A DNA stretch of 64,000 nt, from contig AAVT01000004.1 of assembly GCA_000169075.1 (NCBI GenBank), positions 170,697-234,696 of the forward strand. Direction: 5' to 3'. The position numbers and the translations under genes are program-made. Below the pieces are notes generated by a model. It searched no databases. It saw only the letters and a list, made by a program, of their open reading frames with translations, and was not told the DNA's origin. How positions within the stretch are numbered: the first letter of the stretch is position 1; each line of letters starts with the position of its first letter. This DNA comes from a marine gamma proteobacterium HTCC2143. GTDB lineage: Bacteria; Pseudomonadota; Gammaproteobacteria; Pseudomonadales; Dasaniaceae. Below are positions 9,097-19,923 of this stretch, piece after piece.

Positions 9097-9987
9097 ATGT
9101 CTACCTACGCGTTACTAACTATCTATTCTCTGGCTATTATCTTGGTTTCTTTACTGGGAGGCTGGCTGCCGTCGCGGATACGAATGACTCATACCGGCAC
9201 TCAGGTGATGATGAGCTTTGTGGCAGGGCTAATGCTCGGTGTTGCCTGCTATCACTTGCTGCCCCATGCCATTATGACGTTGCCAGGAGAAAGCCGTGTT
9301 GATGAGGCTGTTTGGTGGATGATGATGGGGTTATTGCTGATGTTCGTCTTACTGCGAGCGTTTCACTTCCATCAACATAGCCCCATAGAGCAGGATAGTA
9401 GCGATTGTGAGTCTGAGCATGGTCATGGTCATGATCATGACCATGGTCCTTCAGGGGTCAGTGCGTTTAGTTGGACTGGCGTTGCCTTGGGCTTGGCTCT
9501 GCATACACTCATAGATGGGATTGCCCTCGGCGCAGCAATGCAAGCGGGGGCTTTAGACAATGCGCCTTTAGGGTTGGTGGGTCTGGGGGTGTTCGCAGCT
9601 ATCTTCTTGCACAAGCCGTTGGATTCTATGTCGATTACATCATTAATGATTGCCGGCGGCTGGAATGCCCGATCCCGCTTGTTGGTTAATCTCGCATTTT
9701 CAGTCATGTGCCCACTGGGCGCGTTATTGTTTTTCGCCGGTATCGAGTACATTCCAGTGGACGCCAATTGGCTGGTAGGTATTACTTTGGCCTTTTCGGC
9801 GGGCGTGTTCATCTGTATTTCTCTGAGTGACTTGTTGCCTGAGGTACAATTTCACTCCCATGACCGCGCTCGGTTAACGATTGCCTTGCTCGCAGGAGTG
9901 ATCGCAGCCTATGGTGTCGGGCTGATGGAGCCCGAACATGATGATTTTTCTCATTCTACCGCTGTTGAGTCACACGACCGCCACTAA
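9097..9987 (+). CDS. ZIP family divalent metal transporter
   Basis: 296 residues with about eight membrane helices. A His-rich cytoplasmic loop (H108-G-H-G-H-D-H-D-H116) lies between helices 3 and 4. Helix 4 has HTLIDGIALG (from about 136), and helix 5 has HKPLDS in place of the common HExPH/E pattern, so the binding site is atypical. Likely imports zinc or related metals. The ATG at 9097 is chosen over an upstream TTG at 9046 because a TACAAT -10 box (9082-9087, poor -35 CTGGCG at 9059-9064) sits in between. Transcription would start within a few bases of the ATG, giving a near-leaderless mRNA. Confidence 0.85.
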   Translation: MSTYALLTIYSLAIILVSLLGGWLPSRIRMTHTGTQVMMSFVAGLMLGVACYHLLPHAIMTLPGESRVDEAVWWMMMGLLLMFVLLRAFHFHQHSPIEQDSSDCESEHGHGHDHDHGPSGVSAFSWTGVALGLALHTLIDGIALGAAMQAGALDNAPLGLVGLGVFAAIFLHKPLDSMSITSLMIAGGWNARSRLLVNLAFSVMCPLGALLFFAGIEYIPVDANWLVGITLAFSAGVFICISLSDLLPEVQFHSHDRARLTIALLAGVIAAYGVGLMEPEHDDFSHSTAVESHDRH

Positions 9988-10082
9988 TATCAGTCGCTAT
10001 CTGTGTTGCGCAGCTTGTCCATTCCCTGTAGATTATTGCGCCTTAAAATCAACGATTTAATAACTGTCATCGGAGCATTATT

Positions 10083-10697
10083 GTGGAAATAGCCTGTCTT
10101 GATCTTGAAGGGGTATTGATCCCTGAAATCTGGATTAACTTTGCTGAAAAGACGGGTATCGATGCGTTAAAAGCCACCACGCGCGATATTCCAGATTATG
10201 ATGTTTTGATGAGGCAGCGGCTGAGGATTTTGGATGAAAGCGGGTACGGATTACCTGATATTCAAGCGGTTATCAGTGAGCTTGAGCCCATGGAGGGTGC
10301 GGTAGAGTTTTTGAATTGGTTGCGTGAGCGTTTTCAGGTAATAATTTTGTCGGATACCTTTTACGAATTCGGTATGCCATTTATGAAGCAGTTGGGATAC
10401 CCGACTTTGCTCTGCCACAACTTAGAGGTGAACGGGGATGGCAAGGTTGTTGACTACAAGTTACGCCAGTCCAATCCTAAACGGCAAGCCGTTATTGGGT
10501 TTCACTCGATGTACTACCGCACTATAGCTGCTGGGGATTCTTACAACGACACCACCATGCTGGCAGAGGCTGATGCGGGTATTCTATTCAAAGCGCCCGA
10601 TAATGTTATTGCTGAATTCCCGCAGTTTCCCGCGGTACATACCTACGAAGCGCTAAAATTGGAGTTTCTTAAAGCGAGTAACCGCAATCTTAGTTAG
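10083..10697 (+). CDS. thrH: ThrH, phosphoserine/homoserine phosphotransferase
   Basis: 204 residues of the HAD superfamily. ThrH hydrolyses phosphoserine and can transfer the phosphate to homoserine. The first motif is DLEGVLIPE (D7 nucleophile, Glu in place of the second Asp, characteristic of ThrH), then SDTFYEF (motif II) and GDSYNDTTML (motif IV). The start is GTG at 10083. Its last 8 bp overlap the 3' end of pabB on the opposite strand. Confidence 0.93.
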   Translation: MEIACLDLEGVLIPEIWINFAEKTGIDALKATTRDIPDYDVLMRQRLRILDESGYGLPDIQAVISELEPMEGAVEFLNWLRERFQVIILSDTFYEFGMPFMKQLGYPTLLCHNLEVNGDGKVVDYKLRQSNPKRQAVIGFHSMYYRTIAAGDSYNDTTMLAEADAGILFKAPDNVIAEFPQFPAVHTYEALKLEFLKASNRNLS

Positions 10698-12066
10698 CGG
10701 TAGGCAAGGGTGGTGGTTGCGACTCCAGTGCTGCCAGCAACTTGTCGATCTTCGTCATACATTCCTGGTACTCACTGTCACAGTTTGAGTCAGCAACAAT
10801 GCCGCCGCCAGCCCAGCAGTGTATCTGTTGGTCCTCACAGACCATTGTACGAATAGCTATGTTTGTGTCCATTTGCCCGTCGCAGCTGATGTAGCCCAGT
10901 GAGCCGCAATAAACCCCACGGCGACAGGGCTCTAGCTCTTCGATAATTTCCATGGCGCGCACTTTGGGTGCGCCGGTGATCGAACCTCCGGGAAAGCACC
11001 GAGCCAGTAAGTCTAGTGGTTCTATACCATCCAGCAATTGACCGCTAATGGTGCTTACAAGATGGTGAACTGTCTGGAAGCTTTGCAGTTGGAAGAGTTC
11101 ATCGACTTGGATGCTGCCGGGAACACAAGCCTTACCTAAATCGTTGCGCAATAAGTCAACAATCATCAGGTTTTCAGCCCGATCCTTGCTGCTGCTCAGC
11201 AGCTGGGCAGCAAGAGCCATGTCTGATTTTTTGTCTTTGCCTCGAGCTATGGTGCCTTTGATTGGGGAGGTAGACACTCGTTGATTGTGCGCGTGCAGGA
11301 ACCGTTCTGGTGATAGGCTAAGAATACTGCTGGAGGGCATCTTAATATATCCAGAAAACGGCGCCGCAGCTGCCTCGCGCAGTGATAAATACGCCTGCCA
11401 TGGATCTCCTTCGCAGGCGGCGCTGAACCGCTGTGCTAGGTTAATCTGATAACAATCGCCAGCTATTATGTACTGCTGAACTTTTTCAAAGGCGTTCGTG
11501 TAGTCCTGTCTGCTCATATTTGACTGGAATGTTGAGTTCAGTCTGAAGCGCGTTTCTGGTTTGGCTTTTAGGCTCTTCAATCGGGCCCTCACGTCGTTTA
11601 GCCGAGCGCCGTCTGTGCAGGGGTGTGCGACCAAAAGGGTTCGTTGTTGGCGATGATCGACAATCACGGCCCAGCTATAAATGCCAATGCAGGAGTCATC
11701 AAGCTGTAGATCTTTTGGGGCGCGCTGCGGGAGTTGCTCCAGCTGCCTGCCGAGGTCGTAGCCGAAGTAACCCAGTGCGCCACCAACAAAAGGTAGATGG
11801 TGGTCATTGTCGATGCGAGGGGTGAGTTCCTTAAGGGCCTCATCGAGCTCGTGGAAAAAGGTTAGGTTATTCTCGTAAGTACATGATCCTGTTGATTTAT
11901 TGGATAATATTTTTACCGGATCTGCACTGAAAATATCATAGCGTCCACGGGTGGAGTAAGGTCGAGAACTATCGAGGTAAATAGGTAGTTCCAAGTCCAG
12001 CATCTGCTCGAAAAGCGGTGCTGAATCGACTGCATAGGATAGCTCCTCGATGACTAGTTGACGCAT
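10690..12066 (-). CDS. pabB: Aminodeoxychorismate synthase component I
   Basis: 458 residues. With PabA it converts chorismate and glutamine to 4-amino-4-deoxychorismate for folate synthesis. Chorismate-binding motifs are present: PIKGTIARG (the Lys typical of PabB), DLLRNDLGK, PGGSITGAPKVRAMEIIEELEP, and the C-terminal GGGIVADSN. The N-terminal tryptophan-binding-like domain is also full length. No pabA or pabC is adjacent. A TACAAT box on this strand (12154-12149) could be its -10, but no convincing -35 is seen. Confidence 0.92.
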   Translation of the reverse strand: MRQLVIEELSYAVDSAPLFEQMLDLELPIYLDSSRPYSTRGRYDIFSADPVKILSNKSTGSCTYENNLTFFHELDEALKELTPRIDNDHHLPFVGGALGYFGYDLGRQLEQLPQRAPKDLQLDDSCIGIYSWAVIVDHRQQRTLLVAHPCTDGARLNDVRARLKSLKAKPETRFRLNSTFQSNMSRQDYTNAFEKVQQYIIAGDCYQINLAQRFSAACEGDPWQAYLSLREAAAAPFSGYIKMPSSSILSLSPERFLHAHNQRVSTSPIKGTIARGKDKKSDMALAAQLLSSSKDRAENLMIVDLLRNDLGKACVPGSIQVDELFQLQSFQTVHHLVSTISGQLLDGIEPLDLLARCFPGGSITGAPKVRAMEIIEELEPCRRGVYCGSLGYISCDGQMDTNIAIRTMVCEDQQIHCWAGGGIVADSNCDSEYQECMTKIDKLLAALESQPPPLPTAN

Positions 12067-12500
12067 TAAAAGATGCCTTGAGCACGTGGCTGACTGCAGA
12101 AAGAGGGAGGCATAACGGTGTGATCTGCCCCCGTTTTGAACAGCGCTAATTGTACGGGCTGTGAGTCGCGCAGGCCAGTATTAATGTGGTTTTGACCGTT
12201 CAATCGTCAGTGTTTCTGGGCGCTTTTCAGATTGACATTTTGTCTTCAGACAATTATTGTAGGCCCCGATTTGACTGGACTAAGGTGTATATTTTACCCA
12301 GTTATTGTGTTGTATTTCACGGTGTCATGCGTCGGATTAGCGTCGTTACATAATGGCCGAACTAGCATGAGCTGCAGCATCCCGACGAAAGTGTTTTCTG
12401 AGTGTACAAGCTATTGGCGCTGTTGTTACCTGTTGTCATCGTTGTAAGTCACACTTGAAGCTTCATTACCGGTTTAAATAGTATCTGAGACAGAATAACT
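12067..12500. other. Divergent control region of pabB and the propionyl-CoA operon
   Basis: 434 bp without a credible gene. It holds the plus-strand promoter at 12232-12260, a possible pabB -10 box at 12149-12154, and about 230 nt of untranslated leader before the carboxylase. I looked for a cobalamin riboswitch here, because the operon encodes a B12 enzyme, and did not recognise one. Short frames in the leader have no ribosome sites or family resemblance. Confidence 0.6.
12232..12260 (+). promoter_or_regulatory. Predicted sigma-70 promoter of the propionyl-CoA operon
   Basis: A perfect TTGACA at 12232-12237 and TATTGT at 12255-12260 with a 17-bp spacer. Start would be near 12267, leaving a long (about 230 nt) 5' leader before the first gene at 12501. 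Confidence 0.55.
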
Positions 12501-14234
12501 ATGACTAAATACGCCCATCTAAATCCATCCTTGGAAAACCCCTTTGTAGAAGCCAGAGAACGTGAGTTTGTTGTTCCAGGGCAGATCAACTATGAGCCCG
12601 GCCTCTACGAAGAGTCGCTAAAATCCGGTCAAGCATTAATTGATCGGCCTCGCGTTGCCGCCGGTGTTGTTAATATTGAGAAGCAGCACCTGAAAAATCG
12701 AATGACGGTTTGGGAGCGATTAGACGTTCTTGCCGATGTTGGCACTGAGCCAACCGTGCTGTTTCAGAACTGGGGTCCCAATCTTGACGGAGCTTCCATT
12801 GTAACAGCCATTGTTAAAATTAATGGCCGTGACGTGGCAGTGTACGGCCATGATTTTACGGTTAGAGCTGGGTCTATGGATGCGACCAATGGTAAAAAAC
12901 TAGCGCGTCTGTTTCAGCTGGCAGGAAAACGAAAAATTCCGCTAGTAGGGATGAACGACAGTGCTGGAGCGTTTATTCCCGCCGGTGTCGGTGGTTTGGA
13001 GGGCTATGCGGAGGCGTTTACCGCACTGCGAAAAATCAGCGGCGTGGTGCCGTCAATTATGTGTATGTTTGGCTTCAATGCCGGAGGCGGCTCCTATCTG
13101 CCGCGGCAAGGTAGCTTTGTCATTCAACCAAACGATACCTTTTTTGGCCTAACCGGCCCCGGAGTGGTGAAATCCGTTTTGGGAGAAGATGTTACGGCGG
13201 ATGAACTCGGTGGTCCCAGTGTTCACAGTCAAACAGGTGTCGCCGATTTTGTCGTACCTGACGAAGTTTCAGCACTGTTGACAGCCAAGCAGCTGCTTAA
13301 CTATTTACCGGCAAACAATAACGAACAAGCACCTTTTCAGCCGACTTCAGACCCGATAGATAGAAAAACCTGGGATATTGATATTTTACTAAGGAAAGCG
13401 TTTAACTCGCCTACGGGTTATAACACACCATTAGACATTAGCATCTTGATTCAGCAGTTATGTGACCATGGTGATTACTTTGAAATTCAACCTGATAGAG
13501 CGCGCAATACTATTTGCGCATTGGGTCGAATGGGTGGCAATGTTATTGGCTTTGTCGCTAATAATTCGGCGGTCGGCTCCGGCCAAATTGATATCGATGC
13601 AGCCTATAAAAATGCACGCTTTATCCGATTCTGCAATCTTTACAATATTCCCGTTATCTTTATGGAAGACACCACTGGGTTTCGTCCCGGCAAAGATCAA
13701 GAGAGTAATGGTATCGTGCAGGCGGGACGAGCGATGCTCGACGCAATTGTTGATCTGCGAACCCCGCGATTCTTACTGCTAGTCCGTAATGCCTATGGCG
13801 GCGCATATGCGTCATACAATAATTACCCGACCGGAGCCGATCTGGTTGTGGCACTGCCTACGACGCGGGTTGCTGTTATGGGCCCTGCTGGTGTCGACTT
13901 TGTTTATAAAAAGGAACTGCGACAAATTCGCTCGTCCTCGATTGAGCGAGTTGCGGTAGCCACGGAAGAGCAAATTAACAACGGGTTGTCGGAAAAGGAA
14001 GCAAAAATTGCAGCGCAAGCTGCTGTCGCCGATTGGTCAAAGCGCGAAGAAGCGCTGTTGGCAATTCGTTACGAAAAAGAATTGTTGAATCCTAATGAGG
14101 CACTGAGCTTGGGGTCTATTTCACAAATAGTTATGCCCAGTGATTTGCGTAAGGTGCTCGGCGAGAACATGGCCTTTCATTTAGACCATTATCAGGCAGA
14201 ACCACTAAATGCTGTGCAGCGTGAGTTTTTCTAG
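12501..14234 (+). CDS. Acyl-CoA (propionyl-CoA) carboxylase, carboxyltransferase subunit
   Basis: 577 residues, somewhat longer than typical PccB (about 510-540). It has the two crotonase-like halves of the carboxyltransferase fold. The first contains [18 protein letters not shown] and [15 protein letters not shown]; the second contains [15 protein letters not shown] and [10 protein letters not shown]. It transfers CO2 from biotin to the acyl-CoA, giving methylmalonyl-CoA if the substrate is propionyl-CoA. Assignment to propionyl-CoA comes from the operon: biotin subunit, epimerase, mutase and MeaB follow on the same strand. First gene of that operon. Confidence 0.87.
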   Translation: MTKYAHLNPSLENPFVEAREREFVVPGQINYEPGLYEESLKSGQALIDRPRVAAGVVNIEKQHLKNRMTVWERLDVLADVGTEPTVLFQNWGPNLDGASIVTAIVKINGRDVAVYGHDFTVRAGSMDATNGKKLARLFQLAGKRKIPLVGMNDSAGAFIPAGVGGLEGYAEAFTALRKISGVVPSIMCMFGFNAGGGSYLPRQGSFVIQPNDTFFGLTGPGVVKSVLGEDVTADELGGPSVHSQTGVADFVVPDEVSALLTAKQLLNYLPANNNEQAPFQPTSDPIDRKTWDIDILLRKAFNSPTGYNTPLDISILIQQLCDHGDYFEIQPDRARNTICALGRMGGNVIGFVANNSAVGSGQIDIDAAYKNARFIRFCNLYNIPVIFMEDTTGFRPGKDQESNGIVQAGRAMLDAIVDLRTPRFLLLVRNAYGGAYASYNNYPTGADLVVALPTTRVAVMGPAGVDFVYKKELRQIRSSSIERVAVATEEQINNGLSEKEAKIAAQAAVADWSKREEALLAIRYEKELLNPNEALSLGSISQIVMPSDLRKVLGENMAFHLDHYQAEPLNAVQREFF

Positions 14235-14315
14235 CAGGCAGATATATAAAGCCTTTTTTATGAGCTGTCGATTACGGTCGCCAAACAAAAAGAATGAGAG
14301 CAAAGGTTAACTACA

Positions 14316-17171
14316 GTGAAAGCAAGTAATGACAACTACCTCAATAACCCGCTGATCCACGCCGACCGAATGTTGAAGCGAAAGTCCTCAGAATGGGTGC
14401 GCAGTTTTAGTTGCGAAGATATGAAGCCGCTGATTATCTGCCGGGGGCCAATTCGTAAGGAAGCAATGGATGTTTTCGATGAAATGGGTGTCCATGGCTA
14501 CGGTATTTTATTGTCAGAAAAAGACTCTATTACCTATGCCAACGCTCTAGCGCCTGAATTACGAAAACTGACAGACCCAAGTCGCGTGCATCGTGTGCCC
14601 GATTACAGTGGCGCTACCAGGGAAGAGCGTGGACAGCGCATTCAGCAGATCATCCAGATAGCAAAAGATAATGGTTATGACTCTATCTTTACCGGCTATG
14701 GATTTATGGCTGAAGATGAAGAAATGGTTAAGTCGATGGAAGATGCCGGGCTTAATTTTATTGGGCCTTGTTCGAAAACCGTTCATGATGCAGGACTCAA
14801 GGATGAGGCGAAGAGGACAGCGCTTAATGTCGGCGTCAGTGTTACTCCTGGCGTGGATAACGCAACCACGTTGACGGTGTTATCTAAATATCCCGATCAG
14901 CAAGCCTTGGAAAATCTCTGCAGAGAAAAGTCTTTGGACATTAATTCCGCCGTGCTTGAGAATATGGAGCTGACCCTAGAGGCCAAAGCTGAAGCAGTGC
15001 TAAATGCCTCTTTGCAGAAGGGTATTGATTTATTTTCTATTGCTGAGCTCGGAGAGGTGCTAAAAAATAGCATTGTTGAGATGTATAGAGGATGGCCAGA
15101 AAATCGGATTCGTCTAAAAGCAATCTCTGGCGGCGGAGGTAAAGGTCAGCGAATTTTGCAGGCTCCCAGTAGTTTTGAAGGAACGAAAGAAGAAAAGATT
15201 GCCCTAGCAGCCGCTAAAGTGCCCGAGCTAGTATTGGAGATTCTCAACGAAGTAAAATGTAATGGCATTGGCGACAACAAAAATGTTCTCGGCGAGCTGA
15301 ATATAGAAACGACTCGACATCAGGAGATACAGGTCGTTGGCAATGGTGCCTGGTGTATAACCATGGGTGGTCGCGATTGTTCACTGCAAATGCATGAACA
15401 AAAATTGTTAGAAGTCTCTGTAACAACGGAGGAGCTTTTAACAGCGATAAAAAAAGCAGAAGCCGATGGGAAAAATGCTGAGTTGGAGACGCTGCGAAAA
15501 GATTTAGATATTCTTGACCAGATGGAAACCGAAGCGGCAAAATTTGGGCAAGCAGTAGGACTTGATTCTGTTTCAACGTTTGAGTGTATCGTCGATGGCA
15601 GTAGCCATTTCTTCATGGAAATGAACACGCGGATTCAGGTCGAGCACCGAGTGACTGAGCTTTGTTATAAATTGAAATTTTCTAACCCTGAAGATCACAG
15701 TGATAGCTTTGTGGTTGAATCGCTGGTAGAGGCAATGGTGCTTTTAGCTCGTCACGGAAAGCGACTGCCGAAGCCAGAACGTCTCCCTAGGGAACATGCA
15801 TCGGTGGAAGCTCGTTTGAATGCCACTAATCACGCCTTACAGCCGCATGCGGGCGGTATTATCGAGCAGTGGTCAAATTGCACTGATGGCGAGATTCGCG
15901 ACGACCAGGGAATCAGTTTACATAACCCCGATACTGATGTTTTTATGAAATATCATCTGGCGGGCGCTTATGATTCCAACATTGCGTTACTGTTAACGAC
16001 TGGAGAAACTCGACTAACAAGTTACCAGCGGCTGTCAGAAATTATCCGGTGCACAACGTTGCGCGGAAAAGATCTAGCAACCAATCTAGAGTTTCATTAC
16101 GGTCTGCTCAATTGGTTTATCGGTAATAACATTAATGCCCGGCCTAGTACCGGATTTATTGTGCCTTATCTGACGGCTGTTGGTCAGTTGAAGGAAGCGG
16201 CGAGTCAAATCGACCTGAGTTTTGCTTATGGTCTGTTGCGCAGCCGTCATCTTGAGCCTATTGATGATGATCGCAAGTCGCTGTTCGTTAGTGTTTTGGA
16301 TCGGAAATCAGGGTTGCTTAGACGGCCGATCGATATTATGTTTCAAGAGCCACACCAACTTGCGGGTTGGCTTAGTATCAATCAACATAATTTTAAGGAA
16401 GACGCTGGAAGTATTATTTGGCTGAAAAATCCTATTGATGTTTTGGTTGATTTATACCACTTTCTCAATATGGATTATGTGGAGGGGAACCCCGCTGCCA
16501 ATATGATTTGGAGTCACGATAATGAATTGCTGCAGAAAGCGGTGATGTTTTATCAAACTTTAAAGCAGCGCCTTGGCGTGTTCAATTATTCTGAGTTGGA
16601 TAGGGCGGTTGCAAAAGATACGGCGGTTGGCTTCGATGCAGAACAATGGACGGCAATACAATCTGCCCATGCTGGCTACCAAATGGGTACGGAGATTCTG
16701 TCAGTGCTGCCTTATATCGCGGGGAAGACCGGGTTTTTTGATTTGTCTGTAAACGCTGACTTAAGTATTCACATACCTTCTGCATTGACCGATAGCGCTT
16801 TACAAGAGCGGATGGCTAAGATGCTAGCGCCACCACCGGTTGCCAGCTCAGACGAAATACTCTCTGAAAGTGGTGGCATGTTTTACCCCAGAGAGGCTCC
16901 AGGAATGGAAACCTTTGTCGAAGTAGGCTCCCATTTTAATGAAGGCGACGCTTTGTACATTGTCGAAGTCATGAAAATGTTTAACAAGGTCTATGCGCCT
17001 TTTGCAGGAACCGTTGAGCAAATATTGATGGAAGGCGATGGTGTCATTATTAAGAAGGGACAGCCCCTGTTTAAAATTACACCTGATGAAGACTTTGCTG
17101 TGGAATCCCCAGAAGATGTTAGCGCTCGACGGCACAGCGCGACTGCTCAGTTTCTCGATACGCTAAAGTAG
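14316..17171 (+). CDS. Biotin carboxylase/BCCP fusion of divergent type (propionyl-CoA carboxylase alpha)
   Basis: 951 residues, against about 660-700 for usual alpha subunits. The N-terminal biotin-carboxylase lobe has GYGFMAEDEE and FIGPCSKTVHDAGLKDEAK. The ATP loop ISGGGGKGQRI (270-280) lies about 60 residues further from VTPG (176-179) than in AccC, because of a helical insert at about 182-262. EMNTRIQVEHRVTEL is the catalytic block, with Arg where Pro is usual. A long unrecognised middle region (about 600-830) precedes the carrier domain, where K887 in EVMKMF is biotinylated. GTG start at 14316, AAGG nine bases upstream. Carboxylates biotin for the partner subunit 81 bp upstream. Confidence 0.87.
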   Translation: MKASNDNYLNNPLIHADRMLKRKSSEWVRSFSCEDMKPLIICRGPIRKEAMDVFDEMGVHGYGILLSEKDSITYANALAPELRKLTDPSRVHRVPDYSGATREERGQRIQQIIQIAKDNGYDSIFTGYGFMAEDEEMVKSMEDAGLNFIGPCSKTVHDAGLKDEAKRTALNVGVSVTPGVDNATTLTVLSKYPDQQALENLCREKSLDINSAVLENMELTLEAKAEAVLNASLQKGIDLFSIAELGEVLKNSIVEMYRGWPENRIRLKAISGGGGKGQRILQAPSSFEGTKEEKIALAAAKVPELVLEILNEVKCNGIGDNKNVLGELNIETTRHQEIQVVGNGAWCITMGGRDCSLQMHEQKLLEVSVTTEELLTAIKKAEADGKNAELETLRKDLDILDQMETEAAKFGQAVGLDSVSTFECIVDGSSHFFMEMNTRIQVEHRVTELCYKLKFSNPEDHSDSFVVESLVEAMVLLARHGKRLPKPERLPREHASVEARLNATNHALQPHAGGIIEQWSNCTDGEIRDDQGISLHNPDTDVFMKYHLAGAYDSNIALLLTTGETRLTSYQRLSEIIRCTTLRGKDLATNLEFHYGLLNWFIGNNINARPSTGFIVPYLTAVGQLKEAASQIDLSFAYGLLRSRHLEPIDDDRKSLFVSVLDRKSGLLRRPIDIMFQEPHQLAGWLSINQHNFKEDAGSIIWLKNPIDVLVDLYHFLNMDYVEGNPAANMIWSHDNELLQKAVMFYQTLKQRLGVFNYSELDRAVAKDTAVGFDAEQWTAIQSAHAGYQMGTEILSVLPYIAGKTGFFDLSVNADLSIHIPSALTDSALQERMAKMLAPPPVASSDEILSESGGMFYPREAPGMETFVEVGSHFNEGDALYIVEVMKMFNKVYAPFAGTVEQILMEGDGVIIKKGQPLFKITPDEDFAVESPEDVSARRHSATAQFLDTLK

Positions 17172-17214
17172 AAGCTGCGATCATTGACTTTTAACTCCGA
17201 AGAAAGGAACGAAT

Positions 17215-17628
17215 ATGATAACCGCACTTGACCATATTGCCATCGCTGTGCCGGACCTCGAAGCCGGTATTAAGCGATTTTTGGAAGACTTTGGTCTTAC
17301 GTTTGAGGGCCGGGAAGATGTTGCAGCTGCTAAAACGTCAACAGCATTTTTCCCATTGCCACCGACCAGTATCGAGTTAGTTCATCCACTTAACGGCGAA
17401 GGCCCCATTGCAGGTTATTTGGAAAAAAAGGGCGGCGGCATTCATCATTTATGTTTTCGCTCGGATAATATCGAAGAAGATATTGATCGGTTGAAAGGAA
17501 AGGGCTACCAGTTTTTATCGGATGGTCCTTCTATAGGCGCGCACAACGCCAAAGTTATCTTCATTCATCCTAAATCCTGTGACGGTGTGTTAATTGAGTT
17601 GAATCAGCCGAGTGATGAGCAGCATTAA
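17215..17628 (+). CDS. mce: Methylmalonyl-CoA epimerase
   Basis: 137 residues, the normal length. A paired glyoxalase-fold protein that converts (S)- to (R)-methylmalonyl-CoA. Metal-ligand positions are visible: H7 in LDHIAIAVPDLE, Glu in IELVHP, His in GGGIHHLCF and Glu in LIELNQP. The ATG follows AAAGGAACGAAT. It sits between the carboxylase and the mutase, exactly where the reaction falls in the pathway. Confidence 0.95.
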   Translation: MITALDHIAIAVPDLEAGIKRFLEDFGLTFEGREDVAAAKTSTAFFPLPPTSIELVHPLNGEGPIAGYLEKKGGGIHHLCFRSDNIEEDIDRLKGKGYQFLSDGPSIGAHNAKVIFIHPKSCDGVLIELNQPSDEQH

Positions 17629-17701
17629 TCCCGTTTATTAGCGTTCCGTGTAACAGTGAACTGATGCTGAAGACGGCTAAATTGAGTTAAAGGCTTTCCC
17701 G

Positions 17702-19855
17702 ATGTCCGATTACAACCCAAAGCATACCAGTATTGAAGAATGGCAAAAGCTTGCCACCCAGCAGATGAAAGGCAAAACACCTGACGAATTGAGTTGGGCG
17801 ACAGCAGAGGGTATTGATGTTAAATGTCTGTATACGGCCGAAGATATAGCCGGACAGGACTATTTAAACACCATGCCCGGCGCGGCTCCTTATATACGTG
17901 GGCCACAAGCTACGATGTATGCCGGAAGGCCTTGGACCATACGGCAATATGCGGGGTTTTCAACGGCGGAAGAATCGAATCGATTTTATCGCAATGCACT
18001 AGCTGCGGGTGGCCAGGGTGTTTCGGTCGCTTTCGATTTGGCAACACACCGGGGCTATGATTCAGATCATCCGCGCGTGACCGGAGATGTTGGTAAGGCC
18101 GGTGTTGCGATTGACTCTGTTGAAGATATGAAAGTGCTTTTTGATGGGATTCCGTTGGATAAAGTATCTGTTTCAATGACCATGAATGGCGCGGTTCTGC
18201 CGATACTAGCGGGTTATATTGTTGCTGCAGAAGAGCAGGGAGTCAGTCATGAACAGCTGGCGGGTACCATCCAAAATGATATCTTAAAAGAATTTATGGT
18301 CCGCAATACGTATATTTATCCGCCCAAACCGTCGATGAAAATCATTGGCGATATTATTGCTTATGCTTCTGAGCATATGCCAAAATTTAATACAATTTCT
18401 ATCTCAGGTTATCATATCCAAGAGGCTGGAGCCGATGCAGCGCTGGAATTAGCTTATACACTGGCCGACGGTAAAGAATATATTCGCACGGCGATTGCAG
18501 CCGGTCTTGATATTGATCAGTTTGCGCCGCGGCTATCATTCTTTTGGGGCATTGGCATGAATTTCTATATGGAAATTGCCAAAATGCGCGCGGCTCGTTT
18601 GCTGTGGGCTGAGATTGTTAATGAATTCAATCCAACCAACCCAAAATCTTCGATGCTGCGGACCCACAGCCAAACGTCGGGTTGGTCGCTAACCGAGCAA
18701 GACCCCTATAACAATGTCGTGCGCACGACCATTGAAGCGATGGCTGCAGTTTTTGGTGGTACTCAGTCGTTACATACCAATGCTCTCGACGAAGCAATTG
18801 CTTTACCGACCGAGTTTTCTTCTCGGATTGCTCGCAATACGCAGTTGATTATTCAGGAAGAGACGGGCATCACCAAAGTTGTTGATCCATGGGGAGGCTC
18901 CTACATGATGGAAAGCCTGACCAAGGAAATGGCTGATAAAGCACGACAATTGATTGAGGAAGTTGAAGAGAAAGGCGGGATGGCCAAGGCTATCGAGACG
19001 GGTATGCCAAAACTTCGGATTGAAGAGTCCGCAGCTCGAAAACAAGCGCGCATTGACCGTGGAGACGATGTCATAGTTGGGGTTAATAAGTACACCCTCG
19101 ATGCAGAAGATGATGTTGATATCTTAGAAATTGACGACAATGCCGTGCGGGATTCTCAGCTACAACGCTTAGCCGAAATTCGTTCTAGTCGAGATGAGCA
19201 GGCGGTAGAGGACGCATTGGACGCTATCTATCAATCTGCGCATAGCGGTGCCGGTAATCTGTTGGAATTGTCGATACAAGCGACCCGTGTACGAGCGACT
19301 GTCGGAGAAATCTCATACGCTATGGAGCGCGAATTTGGGCGATTTAAAGCCAACTCGCAAACGGTTTCTGGTGTGTACGGTAGTGCTTATCAAGACGATG
19401 AGGGCTGGCAGGGTATCAGTAGTGATATTGAGGGCTTTGTAGAGAAGCATGGCAGGCGCCCAAGGATGCTAGTATGTAAGATGGGACAGGACGGACATGA
19501 CCGCGGCGCAAAAGTCATTGCAACGGCATTTGCCGATGTCGGTTTTGATATCGATTTGTCACCGATGTTTTCCACTCCCGAGGAGGTGGCCAAGCAAGCT
19601 ATTGAAAACGACGTTCATGTCGTCGGAGTATCCTCACAGGCAGCGGGTCATAAAACATTAATACCGACGCTCATTAGGGAGCTGAATAAGCAAGGTGCCG
19701 ACGATATTATTGTAGTAGCAGGTGGGGTTATACCAAAGCAGGATTATGAGTTTCTATCCGACGTTGGGGTGAAAGGTATATTCGGACCGGGAACCAAGAT
19801 TCCGCTGGCTGCCAGAGATGTGTTAGAGGCTATAAATTCGGCTTATCAGCGATAA
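17702..19855 (+). CDS. scpA: Methylmalonyl-CoA mutase, B12-dependent, single-chain
   Basis: 717 residues, matching the full-length MutB/ScpA chain. Interconverts (R)-methylmalonyl-CoA and succinyl-CoA. The N-terminal barrel contains [20 protein letters not shown] and [11 protein letters not shown]. The C-terminal cobalamin domain has the base-off motif DGHDRG (D597-G602, H599 is the cobalt ligand), followed by [11 protein letters not shown] and GPGTKI. No small MutA-type partner is present, so it is probably a homodimer. Spaced 73 bp from mce and followed by its G-protein chaperone. Confidence 0.97.
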   Translation: MSDYNPKHTSIEEWQKLATQQMKGKTPDELSWATAEGIDVKCLYTAEDIAGQDYLNTMPGAAPYIRGPQATMYAGRPWTIRQYAGFSTAEESNRFYRNALAAGGQGVSVAFDLATHRGYDSDHPRVTGDVGKAGVAIDSVEDMKVLFDGIPLDKVSVSMTMNGAVLPILAGYIVAAEEQGVSHEQLAGTIQNDILKEFMVRNTYIYPPKPSMKIIGDIIAYASEHMPKFNTISISGYHIQEAGADAALELAYTLADGKEYIRTAIAAGLDIDQFAPRLSFFWGIGMNFYMEIAKMRAARLLWAEIVNEFNPTNPKSSMLRTHSQTSGWSLTEQDPYNNVVRTTIEAMAAVFGGTQSLHTNALDEAIALPTEFSSRIARNTQLIIQEETGITKVVDPWGGSYMMESLTKEMADKARQLIEEVEEKGGMAKAIETGMPKLRIEESAARKQARIDRGDDVIVGVNKYTLDAEDDVDILEIDDNAVRDSQLQRLAEIRSSRDEQAVEDALDAIYQSAHSGAGNLLELSIQATRVRATVGEISYAMEREFGRFKANSQTVSGVYGSAYQDDEGWQGISSDIEGFVEKHGRRPRMLVCKMGQDGHDRGAKVIATAFADVGFDIDLSPMFSTPEEVAKQAIENDVHVVGVSSQAAGHKTLIPTLIRELNKQGADDIIVVAGGVIPKQDYEFLSDVGVKGIFGPGTKIPLAARDVLEAINSAYQR

Positions 19856-19923
19856 CCCTAAGTGATTTTTAGTCTGCCTACCAGCGTTAGTGATTGCCTT
19901 GTTTTGAGACATTAGTGTCAACT

